The notes under the pieces: model-generated | Told to the model about the DNA's origin: nothing | The model's database searches: none | Seen by the model: the letters and a program-made list of their open reading frames with translations, nothing else | Source: Planctomycetota bacterium | GTDB taxonomy: Bacteria > Planctomycetota > Planctomycetia > Pirellulales > PNKZ01 | DNA: 64,000 bases | Direction of reading: 5' to 3' | Assembly (NCBI GenBank): GCA_018242585.1 | Contig: JAFEBQ010000006.1 | Span: 25,148 to 89,147 of the forward strand | Made by a program: the position numbers and the translations under genes | Shown: positions 49,924-59,128 of the stretch, one piece after another | Position numbering within the stretch: the stretch's first letter is position 1 | Layout of the letters: each line of letters opens with the position of its first letter

Positions 49924-50976
49924 CTAGGCAGGTTGTTTGCCAATGTGGACGAACGTGTGGACGTGCGGCAACACGCGGTAGTTCCAGACAAAGCCCGGCC
50001 CTTCCAACCGCCAGAAATGCCACGGCTCTTTTTCACTGGCGTCGCTGTCGGCATAGAACGCCAGGTGCATCTGCTCGAGCCCGCCGTTCGACTTGACCAG
50101 CGTCATCACTTCGTCGGCGTCCTCTTTACGGTACGGCAGCAGAATATCGCGCATCACCTGCTCGACCAGCTTTTGCTGATCGGCCGACAGCTCGCTGTAG
50201 GCCACGCCGGGGTGCGCCTCGCTCGTGGGGCGGAAGCGAACCGAGGCGGCTTGCTCGCCAGGAGTCTTGCCGCGGACGACCGCTTGCTTGCGTTGCTTCT
50301 CGTCGAGCGCGCCATACACGCTGAGGACGCTCTTGGTCTGGTAAAAGAAAACATTTCCCGGGCTATAGCCGACCGCGCTGTGCCCATAGTACATCGGCCC
50401 GCCAAACGCGGTTCCCGGTTCGCTGTTGCCGTCACAACGAATGGTCAGGTGGTGTCCGGCGAAGACTAGGCTGAATTGCTTGTCGTCGGCGGGCTCGCCA
50501 AAGATCACCGCGCCCAGCCCCTCGAACGAACCTGAACCGTCGAACCGGCCGCCGCGGCTGATCTTGTGATAGCCTTCCTCGCCCGAGCAGATGGCGCGGA
50601 GGATCTCGTGACACAGGTCCTGTTGCGCCTTGGTGTAGCTGTCGCCGATCCGCTTGCCGAAGTGGGGCGCGTTGACCATCTTGAGCCGCGTGGGCATGCC
50701 GCTGTCGGCTCCGTGATTCCAAGCGTAGACCAGCGACTTTTTCTGGTCATCGCTCAGCGTGCCGTACAACTCGCGGATCAGTCCTTCGGCCGGCTTGGCG
50801 CTGCCTGTCGCGGCCGGTGCATCAGCCGCACGCAACAACGACGGCGCCAGTCCGCCGGCGAGCGCGCCTAGTCCAACCGCGCCGAGGAAACCGCGCCGAT
50901 TGAGATCGGCCGCTTCGTTTTGATGGCGATTGAACTCTTCACATTCGGGGCAACGGGGCTGCTGGACAGGTTCCAT
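49924..50976 (-). CDS. DUF3500 protein with twin-arginine signal
   Basis: A 350-residue protein from the atg at 50976, which has aaggag about 6 bases upstream; an atg five codons earlier is less good. The N-terminus has a small Cys pair (RCPECEEF) and then a Tat-type signal LNRRGFLGAVGLGALAGGLA. The body matches DUF3500: LIRELYGTLSDDQKKSLVYA, HFGKRIGDSYTKAQQDLCHE, FSLVFAGHHLTIRCDG, FGGPMYYGH, and an end with HLAFYADSDASEKEPWHFWR and HVHTFVHIG. It has many His/Asp/Glu, so metal binding is possible. The function of the family is not known. The beta-lactamase-fold gene follows directly. Confidence 0.85.
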   Translation of the reverse strand: MEPVQQPRCPECEEFNRHQNEAADLNRRGFLGAVGLGALAGGLAPSLLRAADAPAATGSAKPAEGLIRELYGTLSDDQKKSLVYAWNHGADSGMPTRLKMVNAPHFGKRIGDSYTKAQQDLCHEILRAICSGEEGYHKISRGGRFDGSGSFEGLGAVIFGEPADDKQFSLVFAGHHLTIRCDGNSEPGTAFGGPMYYGHSAVGYSPGNVFFYQTKSVLSVYGALDEKQRKQAVVRGKTPGEQAASVRFRPTSEAHPGVAYSELSADQQKLVEQVMRDILLPYRKEDADEVMTLVKSNGGLEQMHLAFYADSDASEKEPWHFWRLEGPGFVWNYRVLPHVHTFVHIGKQPA

Positions 50977-51158
50977 AGCGTGCTCCTTCATCGGGGGCGA
51001 GCGAGGGCGGAATAAATCGCGAGCTGCTGCTTATTCTGTCGCGCCCCGTGAGTCATTACAACTATTTGACGCGGGCACCCCAGGTGCGGGCAACTTTGGC
51101 GCTACGCCGGCCATTCGCAATGGTCTGCCCGCTCGGCTTGTGACAGCTTGGCCGAACC

Positions 51159-51650
51159 ATGCACTTTCGATCTCCGACCACCCAAGCCGGCTTGCGCGTA
51201 GTAGCCTCGTTCGAGGCCGCCAAGGGGGTACTCGTCCTCGTGGCGGGGCTGGGGCTGTTGTCGCTGGTGCATCACGACTTGCAGTCAGTGGCCGAGCGGA
51301 TCGTCGAACGGTTCCACCTGAACCCGGCCCGCAAGTACCCCCAGATTTTCATCCAGGCGGCCGGTCATATCGACGACGCCCACTTGATGATGCTGGCCGC
51401 GCTGGCGCTGGTCTACGCCACGGGACGGCTGATCGAAGCGTACGGGTTGTGGCGCGCCCGGGCCTGGGCCGAGTGGTTGGCGCTGGTCAGCGGCTCGATC
51501 TATTTTCCCATCGAGTTGTACGAGTTGGACCGGAAAGTCACCTGGGTGCGCGCGAGCGCGCTGGTCATCAATCTGCTGATTGTCGTGTACATGGCTTACG
51601 CCCTCTGGCAGCGCCGCGGCCAGCAAGCCACCGAGGCCGAAAAACATTGA
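51159..51650 (+). CDS. DUF2127 membrane protein
   Basis: A 163-residue protein with four membrane segments (about 12-36, 75-92, 100-118, 128-148). The DUF2127 pattern is visible: GLRVVASFEAAKGVLVLVAG at the start, then LALVYATGRLIEAYGLWRAR, WAEWLALVSGSIYFPIELYE and a basic tail. The function is unknown. It is a single gene divergent from the DUF3500 unit, and convergent with the secretion-type cluster, whose last stop is 143 bases away. Confidence 0.85.
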   Translation: MHFRSPTTQAGLRVVASFEAAKGVLVLVAGLGLLSLVHHDLQSVAERIVERFHLNPARKYPQIFIQAAGHIDDAHLMMLAALALVYATGRLIEAYGLWRARAWAEWLALVSGSIYFPIELYELDRKVTWVRASALVINLLIVVYMAYALWQRRGQQATEAEKH

Positions 51651-51793
51651 CCCGATCCCATTGGTGGTCAATATTGCGAGTCTCCGATTCTTTGCCCGCC
51701 GGTTCAGTGCGATTGCCCAGGACTTTCGGACACCGGCGGGGGCCGAAAGCCCTGGGCTATCGCATTTCCCGTGGAATGATCTTCCCAAACATT

Positions 51794-53971
51794 TCACGAT
51801 GTTTTTTGCAGCGTGCCGCGCGAGCGGGCCGACACTTCCGTCAAGCAATCACGCCAATAGTCCAAAATGCGTCCGGCCCAGGTGTGTTGCGAAACGGCTA
51901 GCCGCACGAACACGCGCTGACCGGCGCGGAACTGGCGACTGGCCGTGGCGTCGAGGGCGACCTTGGCCACCACTCGCCGGGTTAGCGACGCATAGCCGGC
52001 TTGCCCGAATTCATCGCTCGCTTTGCTTTCGACGGTCACGACCACATCGCCGCCAGCGTCGGCGCCAAGTGCGACGTGGGGCAACTGGTCGCCGGCCCGA
52101 GGCTCGATCCGCTCGAGCCGGCCTTCGACGTGCCCCGGATGCAATTCGCGGAACACTCGCACGGGCGCTAGCAAGTTGCTTTCCAGGTCGCGTTGATCGG
52201 TCGACGCGGCGCTGACCAACAACTCTTTGTGATCATCCGACCCAAGCATGATCAGCGTCTCGCCCAACTCGACATAACGTCCGCACAAGTCGGCCAGATT
52301 GCTGGAAACGACCGTGGCGGCGCGAGGTGCGCGTACCTGAAGCTCGTTGACCTGTGCGCGCAACTCGTCAAGTTGCTTGGTCAATGATTCGACTAGCTCG
52401 CGCTCCCTTTGCTGATTCGGATACTGAGCTTTGCTCAGGTAGCCCCGGCTGCGCAGCTTGGCCTGAGCCAGTTCCGCCTCGACGCGCATCAATTCCATTT
52501 TCAAATCGTCGTTGTTCAGCTCGAGCAACAGTTGGTTGGCCTCGACCGCGGCTCCCACTTGCACGTGAACCGCAGTCACAAAGCCGCTCGCCCTGGCGCG
52601 CATGACGTTCAACGGAGCGTACTCAACGATCGCCGGCGCACAGACATGGGCCGGCGACAATAGCCACCCCGCCAGCAGCAGTGTCAACGTCGCCAGCATG
52701 GCAACCGCCAAGCGGCGGCGCCGCAAGCCCGGTGGCGACAATTGTTTGCCTTTGGACATCAACTGCGGCAACTTGGGCATTTTCCAACCGAACCAGAACC
52801 AGGCCACCACCACGCTCGCCGCGGCCCCCCACCAGCCCCATTCGGCGATCAAACTGATGGCAATGCCAAAAAAGGTCAACCACCGCCAACCGCAGGAAAG
52901 AAACCCATAGATCACCACGAACCAGCCTCGCCAGGTTCGCTCGCGAAGGACCGACACGTCGGCGCCGCGGAACCAAAAGCGGGCCCAACTCGACACCGCT
53001 TGTTGCCCTTGAGAGTAAAGATTCGAGATTCCCACCAAATCGGCCAGCAGATAATAGCCGTCGAAGCGCATCAGCGGATTGGCGTTAAACACGATCGTGT
53101 TCAAGCCGGCCAGCGCGACAATATCCTGACAGAGCAAGTCAAAGGTTTCGCGCGTTGCGGGCTTCCACAATAGGATCGCCCCGAACGCGATCAACAGTTC
53201 CAGGTACATGCCAGCCGCGGCAATGCTCATTCGCTGCCCGCGCGACGCCAGCCGCCACGAGCCCGACACGTCAACGAAGGGGACGGGTGACAGGAAGACC
53301 AACAGCAATCCGGCGCGGCGGACGGGTATGCCGTAATGCCGGCAAGACAAACCGTGGCCAAATTCGTGAATCAGCTTCAAGACGCACCAGACGGCGCCCA
53401 TGCGCAACCAGTTGTTGCGATCGAGGACATGTTCGGGCAGCGCCTGCCAATGGCTGAGCTGCATGCCCAGCTTGACAATCGTGGCCAGGGCGATGCAACT
53501 CCACAGCGCGAAGAACCAGCCCGACCATAACCAGCCCAAGCGTTCGCCGACCGCCACCAACATCCGGTCGGGATTGAAGCTGCCCAGGCTGAGCGAGATG
53601 GGATTGGGCCATTTCACGCTCGCCTGGTCGCGTGGTCGCTCGCTGGCCGTGGCGCCGGCCAGAAACTCGACCGGCCGAGCCAGCGACTGGGTAATCAGCC
53701 AGCGCGCCACGGCGATGCCTTCCTGTTCGCTCAGGACCGTCTCGCGGCCGGCCTGGGTGGCGGCGCGGCCGATTGCTTCGCCAACGGTGCAACTGCCGTC
53801 AAGTTGCTTGAGGAACGACCATTCCGCCTTGCCGACCAGGAAATACTTGCCGGATAGCGGATCTTCGATCACGAAACTGGCGTCGTCGTGCGGCGCAATC
53901 GTCAGATCGGCGCGCAGCCGCAACCGCGACTGGGCTGGATCGAGCACATGGTGATCGAATGAAGTCGGCAT
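51794..53971 (-). CDS. PqqD-like / M50 metalloprotease / HlyD-like membrane fusion protein
   Basis: A 725-residue protein from the atg at 53971, two bases after the upstream stop. Residues about 15-105 look like a PqqD-type peptide-recognition winged helix (SFVIEDPLSGKYFLVGKAEW, LDGSCTVGEAIGRAA). Residues about 140-395 are polytopic M50 protease with HEFGH at 202-206 (LKLIHEFGHGLSCRHYGIP) and the second motif NANPLMRFDGYYLLADLVGI at 296-315. A membrane segment near 430-450 leads to an HlyD-like periplasmic arm with a lipoyl/barrel half (VHVQVGAAVEANQLLLELNN) and coiled coil (RVEAELAQAKLRSRGYLSKA). It combines peptide binding, intramembrane proteolysis and adaptor modules, which fits processing during export. 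It is the last gene of a four-gene unit. Confidence 0.85.
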   Translation of the reverse strand: MPTSFDHHVLDPAQSRLRLRADLTIAPHDDASFVIEDPLSGKYFLVGKAEWSFLKQLDGSCTVGEAIGRAATQAGRETVLSEQEGIAVARWLITQSLARPVEFLAGATASERPRDQASVKWPNPISLSLGSFNPDRMLVAVGERLGWLWSGWFFALWSCIALATIVKLGMQLSHWQALPEHVLDRNNWLRMGAVWCVLKLIHEFGHGLSCRHYGIPVRRAGLLLVFLSPVPFVDVSGSWRLASRGQRMSIAAAGMYLELLIAFGAILLWKPATRETFDLLCQDIVALAGLNTIVFNANPLMRFDGYYLLADLVGISNLYSQGQQAVSSWARFWFRGADVSVLRERTWRGWFVVIYGFLSCGWRWLTFFGIAISLIAEWGWWGAAASVVVAWFWFGWKMPKLPQLMSKGKQLSPPGLRRRRLAVAMLATLTLLLAGWLLSPAHVCAPAIVEYAPLNVMRARASGFVTAVHVQVGAAVEANQLLLELNNDDLKMELMRVEAELAQAKLRSRGYLSKAQYPNQQRERELVESLTKQLDELRAQVNELQVRAPRAATVVSSNLADLCGRYVELGETLIMLGSDDHKELLVSAASTDQRDLESNLLAPVRVFRELHPGHVEGRLERIEPRAGDQLPHVALGADAGGDVVVTVESKASDEFGQAGYASLTRRVVAKVALDATASRQFRAGQRVFVRLAVSQHTWAGRILDYWRDCLTEVSARSRGTLQKTS

Positions 53972-53973
53972 GA

Positions 53974-55815
53974 CTACCATCCACAGAACCGGCAGAGCAA
54001 GAACCAAGGCTTGCGCAGCAACAGCCACAGCCCCGGCGCTCGCGGCCCGTAAACGGTGGCGGTCCCTTGCATGCCTGGCTGCAACTTCTGGCTCTCGTTC
54101 TGAAGGGTGGTTTCCGCGATAAACACCTGCTGGTTATCGCGCAGTTCGCCGCGTGGATGAATCCGCGCGATCTGCAAGTCCCAGCGTTCGCCTGGAACGG
54201 CATCCAGCCACAGCGACATGTCGGCATCAATGGCGACCTGTTCCAACTCGGCTTCGGGCACGGCGAGTTCGGCTTTCAGGCTATCGAGCGGCGCCACCTC
54301 ATACAGCGTCTGGCCGACTTTCAGCGTGGCCGCTTCATATTGCCGCAAGTCGCCCGTCACGACCACGCCGGCGACCGGGCTGCGAATCTCCAACTTTTTG
54401 AGCCGACCTTGGTACACACGGCGCTCGAAGCCGAGGCGTTCGGCCTCCAAGCGGTCGATTTCAGCGGGGCCCAGCTTGCCAGCGGCCAGGTTCACGTCGC
54501 GCGACTTGGCCGCGCGGTTCAATTCGGCCTCACACGCCGCCAGCCGGGTGCGCACTTCGCGGCCATCCATATAGCCCAGCGCCTGGCCCGCTTGGACACG
54601 GTCGCCCGGCAGCACGAGGCTGTGATCAAAGACCCCTTCAAATGGCGCAGCGACGAGTCGCCGCGCGGTTGGCTCGAGCGTTACTGCGCAAGTCGTTCGC
54701 GTGGCCCAAGGGTACAGCAGAGGCATCGCCACCAAAGCGGCCACGGCACAAGCCCGGCGCCCTTTGAGCCACTTCGGCCAACTTTCCTTTAGGTCGTGCA
54801 ACCGATGTCCCTGGGCAGCCCGTTCGAGAACACGCAGCAGCGGACCTGCCAGATTGGCGACTAGGCGGAGGAACTGTTCCCCTTTGGCATCGATCGGATG
54901 GCGTGACGGTACCAGGCAAACCGCCATCACCGCGTCTGCCCGATCCGAGAGCCGCACTGCGACCATTTCTTGCGCCTGCCACGTCTCGGCCAACTGTGGC
55001 CAGTGGCTGAGCCCCAAGGGATTGGCCTTGCCGGTTTGACTCCAGCGGACGAGCGCGGGCTGGGCCAGCGATTCAGTCAGGCATTCTCCCAGCAACTTCA
55101 CCGCTGCGGTGTTCTTGTCGACCTCGGCTACGTCCGAAATGGCAATCGGCTCGATGATCATCCGCGAACGCTTCATCGTTCCCAGTGCGACCCGTTCGAC
55201 GCCGAGTTGGCGACGGACCAAGTCACAGATCAAGCGGCCCGCCGCTTTCAGGTCGGTGGTGCTCGTTAGCCGCGAGGTCAATTCGAGCGCGGCAGCGGTC
55301 GTATTAAGTTGAGCTTGCTCGTCGGAAGTCTCGGCCTTGGGCTGGCGGCCAAACAGTCCGAGCAGAACCAACTGCAAGACGGCACCGACCATCTCGGCTG
55401 GCAGCGACGCGGGGACGACGATGGCCACGCCTGGCGTTGCTCCGTCCGCCAATGCGCAGACTATCAGGCTCCATTCGTCTTTCCAGTTGGCGGCTGCTGG
55501 ACCTCCCATGGCGAGCGAGCGGTCAAACTCGGCAGCGATCATCGATCGAGGGCTATCCGAGATGAACAATGCCGAGGTCCGCTCCGAGAGGAACTGCAGT
55601 TGACCGCCAGCGTCGCGCCCGAGCCACGCGACGTACTCGGCCTGCACGACCCGGGTCAGCAGTTCGGCGGCGGCGGCACGACGGGCTTCGAGCTGCTGAA
55701 TCTCGCGCTCCATCGTGCCGAGCGCGTAGTTCAGCAGTCGCCAATCGATGGCGGCGGGCCGGCGAATGACCGCCGGCTGTCCCACAGGAACCTCGATGTC
55801 GTCGAGCGCTTTCAT
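53974..55815 (-). CDS. GAF-like / HlyD-type adaptor membrane fusion protein
   Basis: A 613-residue protein. The N-terminal part (about 25-160) is helical then beta-rich, and residues about 180-320 resemble a GAF domain (DLKAAGRLICDLVRRQLGVE, ADAVMAVCLVPSR, EQFLRLVANLAGPLLRVLER). One membrane segment lies at about 350-368 (ACAVAALVAMPLLYPWA). It is followed by an HlyD-type periplasmic part: RLVAAPFEGVFDHSLVLPGD, VQAGQALGYMDGREVRTRLA, a short coiled hairpin, then KLEIRSPVAGVVVTGDLRQ. The stop is two bases before the M50 gene start, so translation is coupled. The cytoplasmic sensor-like half joined to an adaptor suggests a regulated pump or exporter component. Confidence 0.8.
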   Translation of the reverse strand: MKALDDIEVPVGQPAVIRRPAAIDWRLLNYALGTMEREIQQLEARRAAAAELLTRVVQAEYVAWLGRDAGGQLQFLSERTSALFISDSPRSMIAAEFDRSLAMGGPAAANWKDEWSLIVCALADGATPGVAIVVPASLPAEMVGAVLQLVLLGLFGRQPKAETSDEQAQLNTTAAALELTSRLTSTTDLKAAGRLICDLVRRQLGVERVALGTMKRSRMIIEPIAISDVAEVDKNTAAVKLLGECLTESLAQPALVRWSQTGKANPLGLSHWPQLAETWQAQEMVAVRLSDRADAVMAVCLVPSRHPIDAKGEQFLRLVANLAGPLLRVLERAAQGHRLHDLKESWPKWLKGRRACAVAALVAMPLLYPWATRTTCAVTLEPTARRLVAAPFEGVFDHSLVLPGDRVQAGQALGYMDGREVRTRLAACEAELNRAAKSRDVNLAAGKLGPAEIDRLEAERLGFERRVYQGRLKKLEIRSPVAGVVVTGDLRQYEAATLKVGQTLYEVAPLDSLKAELAVPEAELEQVAIDADMSLWLDAVPGERWDLQIARIHPRGELRDNQQVFIAETTLQNESQKLQPGMQGTATVYGPRAPGLWLLLRKPWFLLCRFCGW

Positions 55816-55845
55816 GCTGGTACGCCGCAGCCGGCGAGTTTGATG

Positions 55846-56679
55846 TTAAGGCTTCAGCCCTTGGGCCACCGCCGGCGATTCGTCCAGGAGCAGCAGGCCG
55901 CGGATGCCGCACCGATAGCGGCCCTCGGGGTTGGGCAGCACGACTTTGACGCGGACCAAACCGCTTTCGGCATCGGTGATCGGCGAGATAATTTCGATCT
56001 TCGCGGTAGCGTCTTCCTCGCTGTCGGGGAAACGAATCACAACCTGCTGATCGCGGCGCAGCTTGCCGGCCACGTGGCTGGGGATGGGGAAGATGATCCG
56101 CAGCGGATTCAACTGCACGACCGTAATGATGATCGGTTCTTGCGCGGTAACGTACTCGCGCTCTTCGCGATGCACTTTGGCAACGACGCCGTCGATCGGG
56201 CTGCGCACGATGCGCTGTTCGAGCAACGCCTGGGACTTCTCGTATTCCAGCGCGTCGACCGCCAATTGCTCTTCGGCCACCAGGACATTCGCCTCGGCGA
56301 CGTTCAGGTCGGCGGACGCGCGCTCGATCTCCTCGCTCGACGCATGCCCTTGGGACTTCAAGGTGGTCAGCTTGTCGAGCCGCCGCTGACGGACTTCGCG
56401 TTCGGCCTGTGCCGAGCGGAGCTTGCCTTTGGACTCCATTAGTTGTTTGGCGATGCGCCCGGTGATTTCCAACACGCGGGTGTCAAAGACGGCCAGCTTG
56501 TCGCCAGCCTTGACCTCGTCGGCTTCCTTGACGAGCAGTTGCATCAGGATGCCAGGCTCGGCAGGCGAAAGATCAACCTTGTGAAATGGTTCGGTAAACC
56601 CCTCGATCGTTGATTGCGCCTGCGCGCAGCACGGCCAGGCTGCGAACAGGAAGAGCGTAATGAGAATCGATCTGCCCAT
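55846..56679 (-). CDS. HlyD-family periplasmic adaptor protein
   Basis: A 277-residue protein with a signal peptide (MGRSILITLFLFAAWPCCAQ, cleavage near AQA). The adaptor layout is typical: half lipoyl domain (VDLSPAEPGILMQLLVKEAD, VKAGDKLAVFD), an alpha-hairpin coiled coil (about 75-150, KLRSAQAEREVRQRRLDKLT), second half lipoyl (RIVRSPIDGVVAKVHREERE) and barrel (LRIIFPIPSHVAGKLRRDQQ). Such proteins bridge inner-membrane transport parts to an outer-membrane channel. No TolC-like gene lies in the window. It stands 30 bases before the GAF/HlyD gene on the same strand. Confidence 0.88.
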   Translation of the reverse strand: MGRSILITLFLFAAWPCCAQAQSTIEGFTEPFHKVDLSPAEPGILMQLLVKEADEVKAGDKLAVFDTRVLEITGRIAKQLMESKGKLRSAQAEREVRQRRLDKLTTLKSQGHASSEEIERASADLNVAEANVLVAEEQLAVDALEYEKSQALLEQRIVRSPIDGVVAKVHREEREYVTAQEPIIITVVQLNPLRIIFPIPSHVAGKLRRDQQVVIRFPDSEEDATAKIEIISPITDAESGLVRVKVVLPNPEGRYRCGIRGLLLLDESPAVAQGLKP

Positions 56680-56874
56680 ACAACTTCGTATCGAGGTCTA
56701 CACGATAAGCGCACTGTCCCCTACCTGAGGGACACAGAGAAACGTAGCTTTTTGTGAACAGCGTGAGCCAAATCGCTTGGGGGAATTGCCAGACGTTGTT
56801 TTTTCAATGACGCCGTCTAGGAGAGCTCCGGGCCGCGCCGATGGCGACGGTTGTAGCGGCATTGTCGGCCAGAG

Positions 56875-58704
56875 CTAGCCGACGCCGAACAGATGCTTGA
56901 CGGTTTCGCCAAGCCATTGGTCGTGTTCGCGCAGTTGATTGCGGCGCAGGCAGGCTTGTTCCTCGGCCACCTGCTGCGCCTGACGCACCTGAATGGTGAG
57001 GTCAATGGGCACTTCTCCGTCGGCGCGGGCGCGCGAGATCATCTCGGCCCCCAGTTCCGGGGCAAACTCCTGAATCAGCGGGTCATCGGCGCTGATCATG
57101 AACTGGCTCGAGCCGGGATCCCCTTGCCGGGCCACGCGGCCGGCAAGTTGATTATCAATGCGCGGCGAGGCATGCCGCTCGAGCCCGATGACGTGCAGCC
57201 CTCCCAACTCCGACACGCCGGGGCTCAGGCGGATGTCGGTGCCGCGGCCGGCCATGTTGGTGGCCACCATCACCGCTTTCATTTCGCCGGCGCGCGCCAC
57301 CAGGCTCGCCTCGTCGGCTGTTTGCACTCCATTGAGCGTCTGACACGGGATGCCGTGTTCGGCCAGCAGTTTGGCGACCGCTTTGCTGGTCTGGATGGTC
57401 CGCGAGCCAACCAGCACCGGGCGTCCTTGCTCGTGCAGCTTGGCGATCTCGGCGACCGCGGCCTTCCACTTCGCCCCGTTGTCCGCGAAGAATCGATCGG
57501 GCAGATACTTGCGCTTGCTCGGCCGATGCGTCGGGATCGTCACGACATCCAAGTCGTACGTGTCGCGCAGCTCGGCTTCGCTGCCGGCGGCGGTGCCGGT
57601 CATCCCGCTTAGCAACCCATATTGCCGTAAGAAGCGTTGTCTTGAGGTGTGTGCCAGCGTGCGATTGTTGGGGCTGAGTTCGAGTTGTTCCTTAGTCTCG
57701 ACGGCCTGGTGCAGGCCATCCTTCCAAGAGCGGTCGGACTGCAAGCGGCCGGTGAAGTCATCGACAATGACAACCTTTTTGTCGATGACGACATAGTGTA
57801 CGTCTCGGTCCAGGCAGTGATTGGCGACCAGCGCCTTGACGACGTAATCCTGCCAGGGACGGGCGAATTTGACCCTGCCCAGTCGGCACAACGCCGACGC
57901 CACGGTCCAATAGCCTTTTTCGGTCAAGCGGGCCGAAATGGTGGCGCGATCGGCTTCGTAATCGCTTGGCGCGAGCTGTTCCGCCACTTCTTGCGCCAAC
58001 TGGAAAACGGTGGGATCGTGCTTGGTCCGCTCATCCTTGCCGCTGAGCAACAGCGGCACGGTCCCTTCATCCAGCAGAATACTGTCCACCTCGTCGATCA
58101 CAGCGCGTGCCAGGCCGCGCTGTCGCAGTAGCGGCGCCTTGGGCTCCTTGCCCCGCAGCAGGAGTTCGAGCTCGGCACCCAGGTATTGCGGGCCACTCGC
58201 GCGCAAGGCAAGTTGATCGCGCAAGAAGTCAAAGCCAAACTCATAGCCAGCGCCGAATGTGGCGTCGCATTGATAGTTGTGTTGCCGCTGTTTGTCGTTG
58301 TCGCGCGGCTCGAGCAGACCTACCGACACGCCCAGCAGGTTCAAAATCGGCCGCAAGATTTCGGCATCGCGGGCCGCCAAATAGGCGTTCGCCGTCATCA
58401 CGTGGACGCCTTCGCCCAATAGCGCGCCATAGAAGATCGGAAACGCGCCTGACAGGGTTTTTCCTTCGCCAGTCCGCATTTCGGCGATCATCCCCGCAGT
58501 CAGCACGAACCCAGCCAGGCGCTGAGTCTCGAACAATTCCATGCCCGTCGTGCGGCGAATCGCCTCGAACATCAGCGAGCCGGCTTCGATTTGGGCCGCG
58601 AGCGTCCGCTCGTCTTCCGACTTTAATCGCTCGCGCAGTCCGCCGGCGGCTGCTCTTAATTGCTGGTCGGAGAGTGATCGCAGCGGCGTCGCCCGCTCGG
58701 CCAT
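56875..58704 (-). CDS. SecA-like ATPase lacking the C-terminal domains
   Basis: About 609 residues from the atg at 58704 (MAERATPLRSLSDQQLRAAA); a gtg at 58797 is possible and the open frame continues further, but that part lacks coding character. NBD1 has the Q-region TGMELFETQRLAGFVLTAGM, Walker A AEMRTGEGKT and Walker B VIDEVDSILLDEG. The preprotein cross-linking domain is present (ERTKHDP... VIVDDFTGRLQSDRSWKDGLHQ). NBD2 has GLLSGMTGTAAGSEAELRD, VMVATNMAGRGTDIRLSPGV and NQLAGRVARQGDPGSSQF. It ends about 50 residues after NBD2 and lacks the helical scaffold, wing and zinc tail of housekeeping SecA. It probably energises export of a special substrate, the divergent giant protein. Confidence 0.85.
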   Translation of the reverse strand: MAERATPLRSLSDQQLRAAAGGLRERLKSEDERTLAAQIEAGSLMFEAIRRTTGMELFETQRLAGFVLTAGMIAEMRTGEGKTLSGAFPIFYGALLGEGVHVMTANAYLAARDAEILRPILNLLGVSVGLLEPRDNDKQRQHNYQCDATFGAGYEFGFDFLRDQLALRASGPQYLGAELELLLRGKEPKAPLLRQRGLARAVIDEVDSILLDEGTVPLLLSGKDERTKHDPTVFQLAQEVAEQLAPSDYEADRATISARLTEKGYWTVASALCRLGRVKFARPWQDYVVKALVANHCLDRDVHYVVIDKKVVIVDDFTGRLQSDRSWKDGLHQAVETKEQLELSPNNRTLAHTSRQRFLRQYGLLSGMTGTAAGSEAELRDTYDLDVVTIPTHRPSKRKYLPDRFFADNGAKWKAAVAEIAKLHEQGRPVLVGSRTIQTSKAVAKLLAEHGIPCQTLNGVQTADEASLVARAGEMKAVMVATNMAGRGTDIRLSPGVSELGGLHVIGLERHASPRIDNQLAGRVARQGDPGSSQFMISADDPLIQEFAPELGAEMISRARADGEVPIDLTIQVRQAQQVAEEQACLRRNQLREHDQWLGETVKHLFGVG

Positions 58705-59128
58705 CGCGGTGACCGCCGAGTGGTGGATTGACCAAGGTTCGGGACGCTCGCCGCGCCAGGGTGTCCAGCGTCGAATTGTGGCCGCGATCGTGTTCACCAA
58801 AGCTGCCCGCCGTTCCAGATGCTGTGAGTGGTCCAGAAAGCTTCTACGTCGCCTCCGGCCGGGGGACAAATCGGATCTGCCGCGCGTGGCGGCAGTCGTA
58901 GCATTGATGACGACCGTAACGATTGTGACGGCGGTTCGCGGTACGGCGTGGCGGAGTCTCGGACGATGTGGGAACCACGCAAGGGAGGTGGGCTGGTGAC
59001 CTATGTTTGAGATGGTGGGGCAGAGGGTTATTGCGCGCCTTGGGCGCTCCTTTTTGCCGGCAAAGGAAACCACCACCCAAGCAAGGAAAGCTCACTCGCG
59101 CGACGAAGTTGCGCCGCGGAACCGCTCT
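58705..59128. other. divergent control region between the SecA-like gene and the giant gene
   Basis: Codon bias fades upstream of 58800, so I take this as non-coding even though a minus-strand frame stays open to 59076. It must hold the promoters of the exporter-type unit and of the giant gene. The stretch around 58905-58935 (agcattgatgaccaccg-like, cgtaacgattgtgacgg) is relatively AT-rich. I found no confident operator. Confidence 0.45.

Noticed and set aside
58705..59076. Extension of the SecA-like frame to 59076
   Set aside because: The extra 124 residues are basic, irregular and lack codon bias; this is more likely the divergent promoter region.
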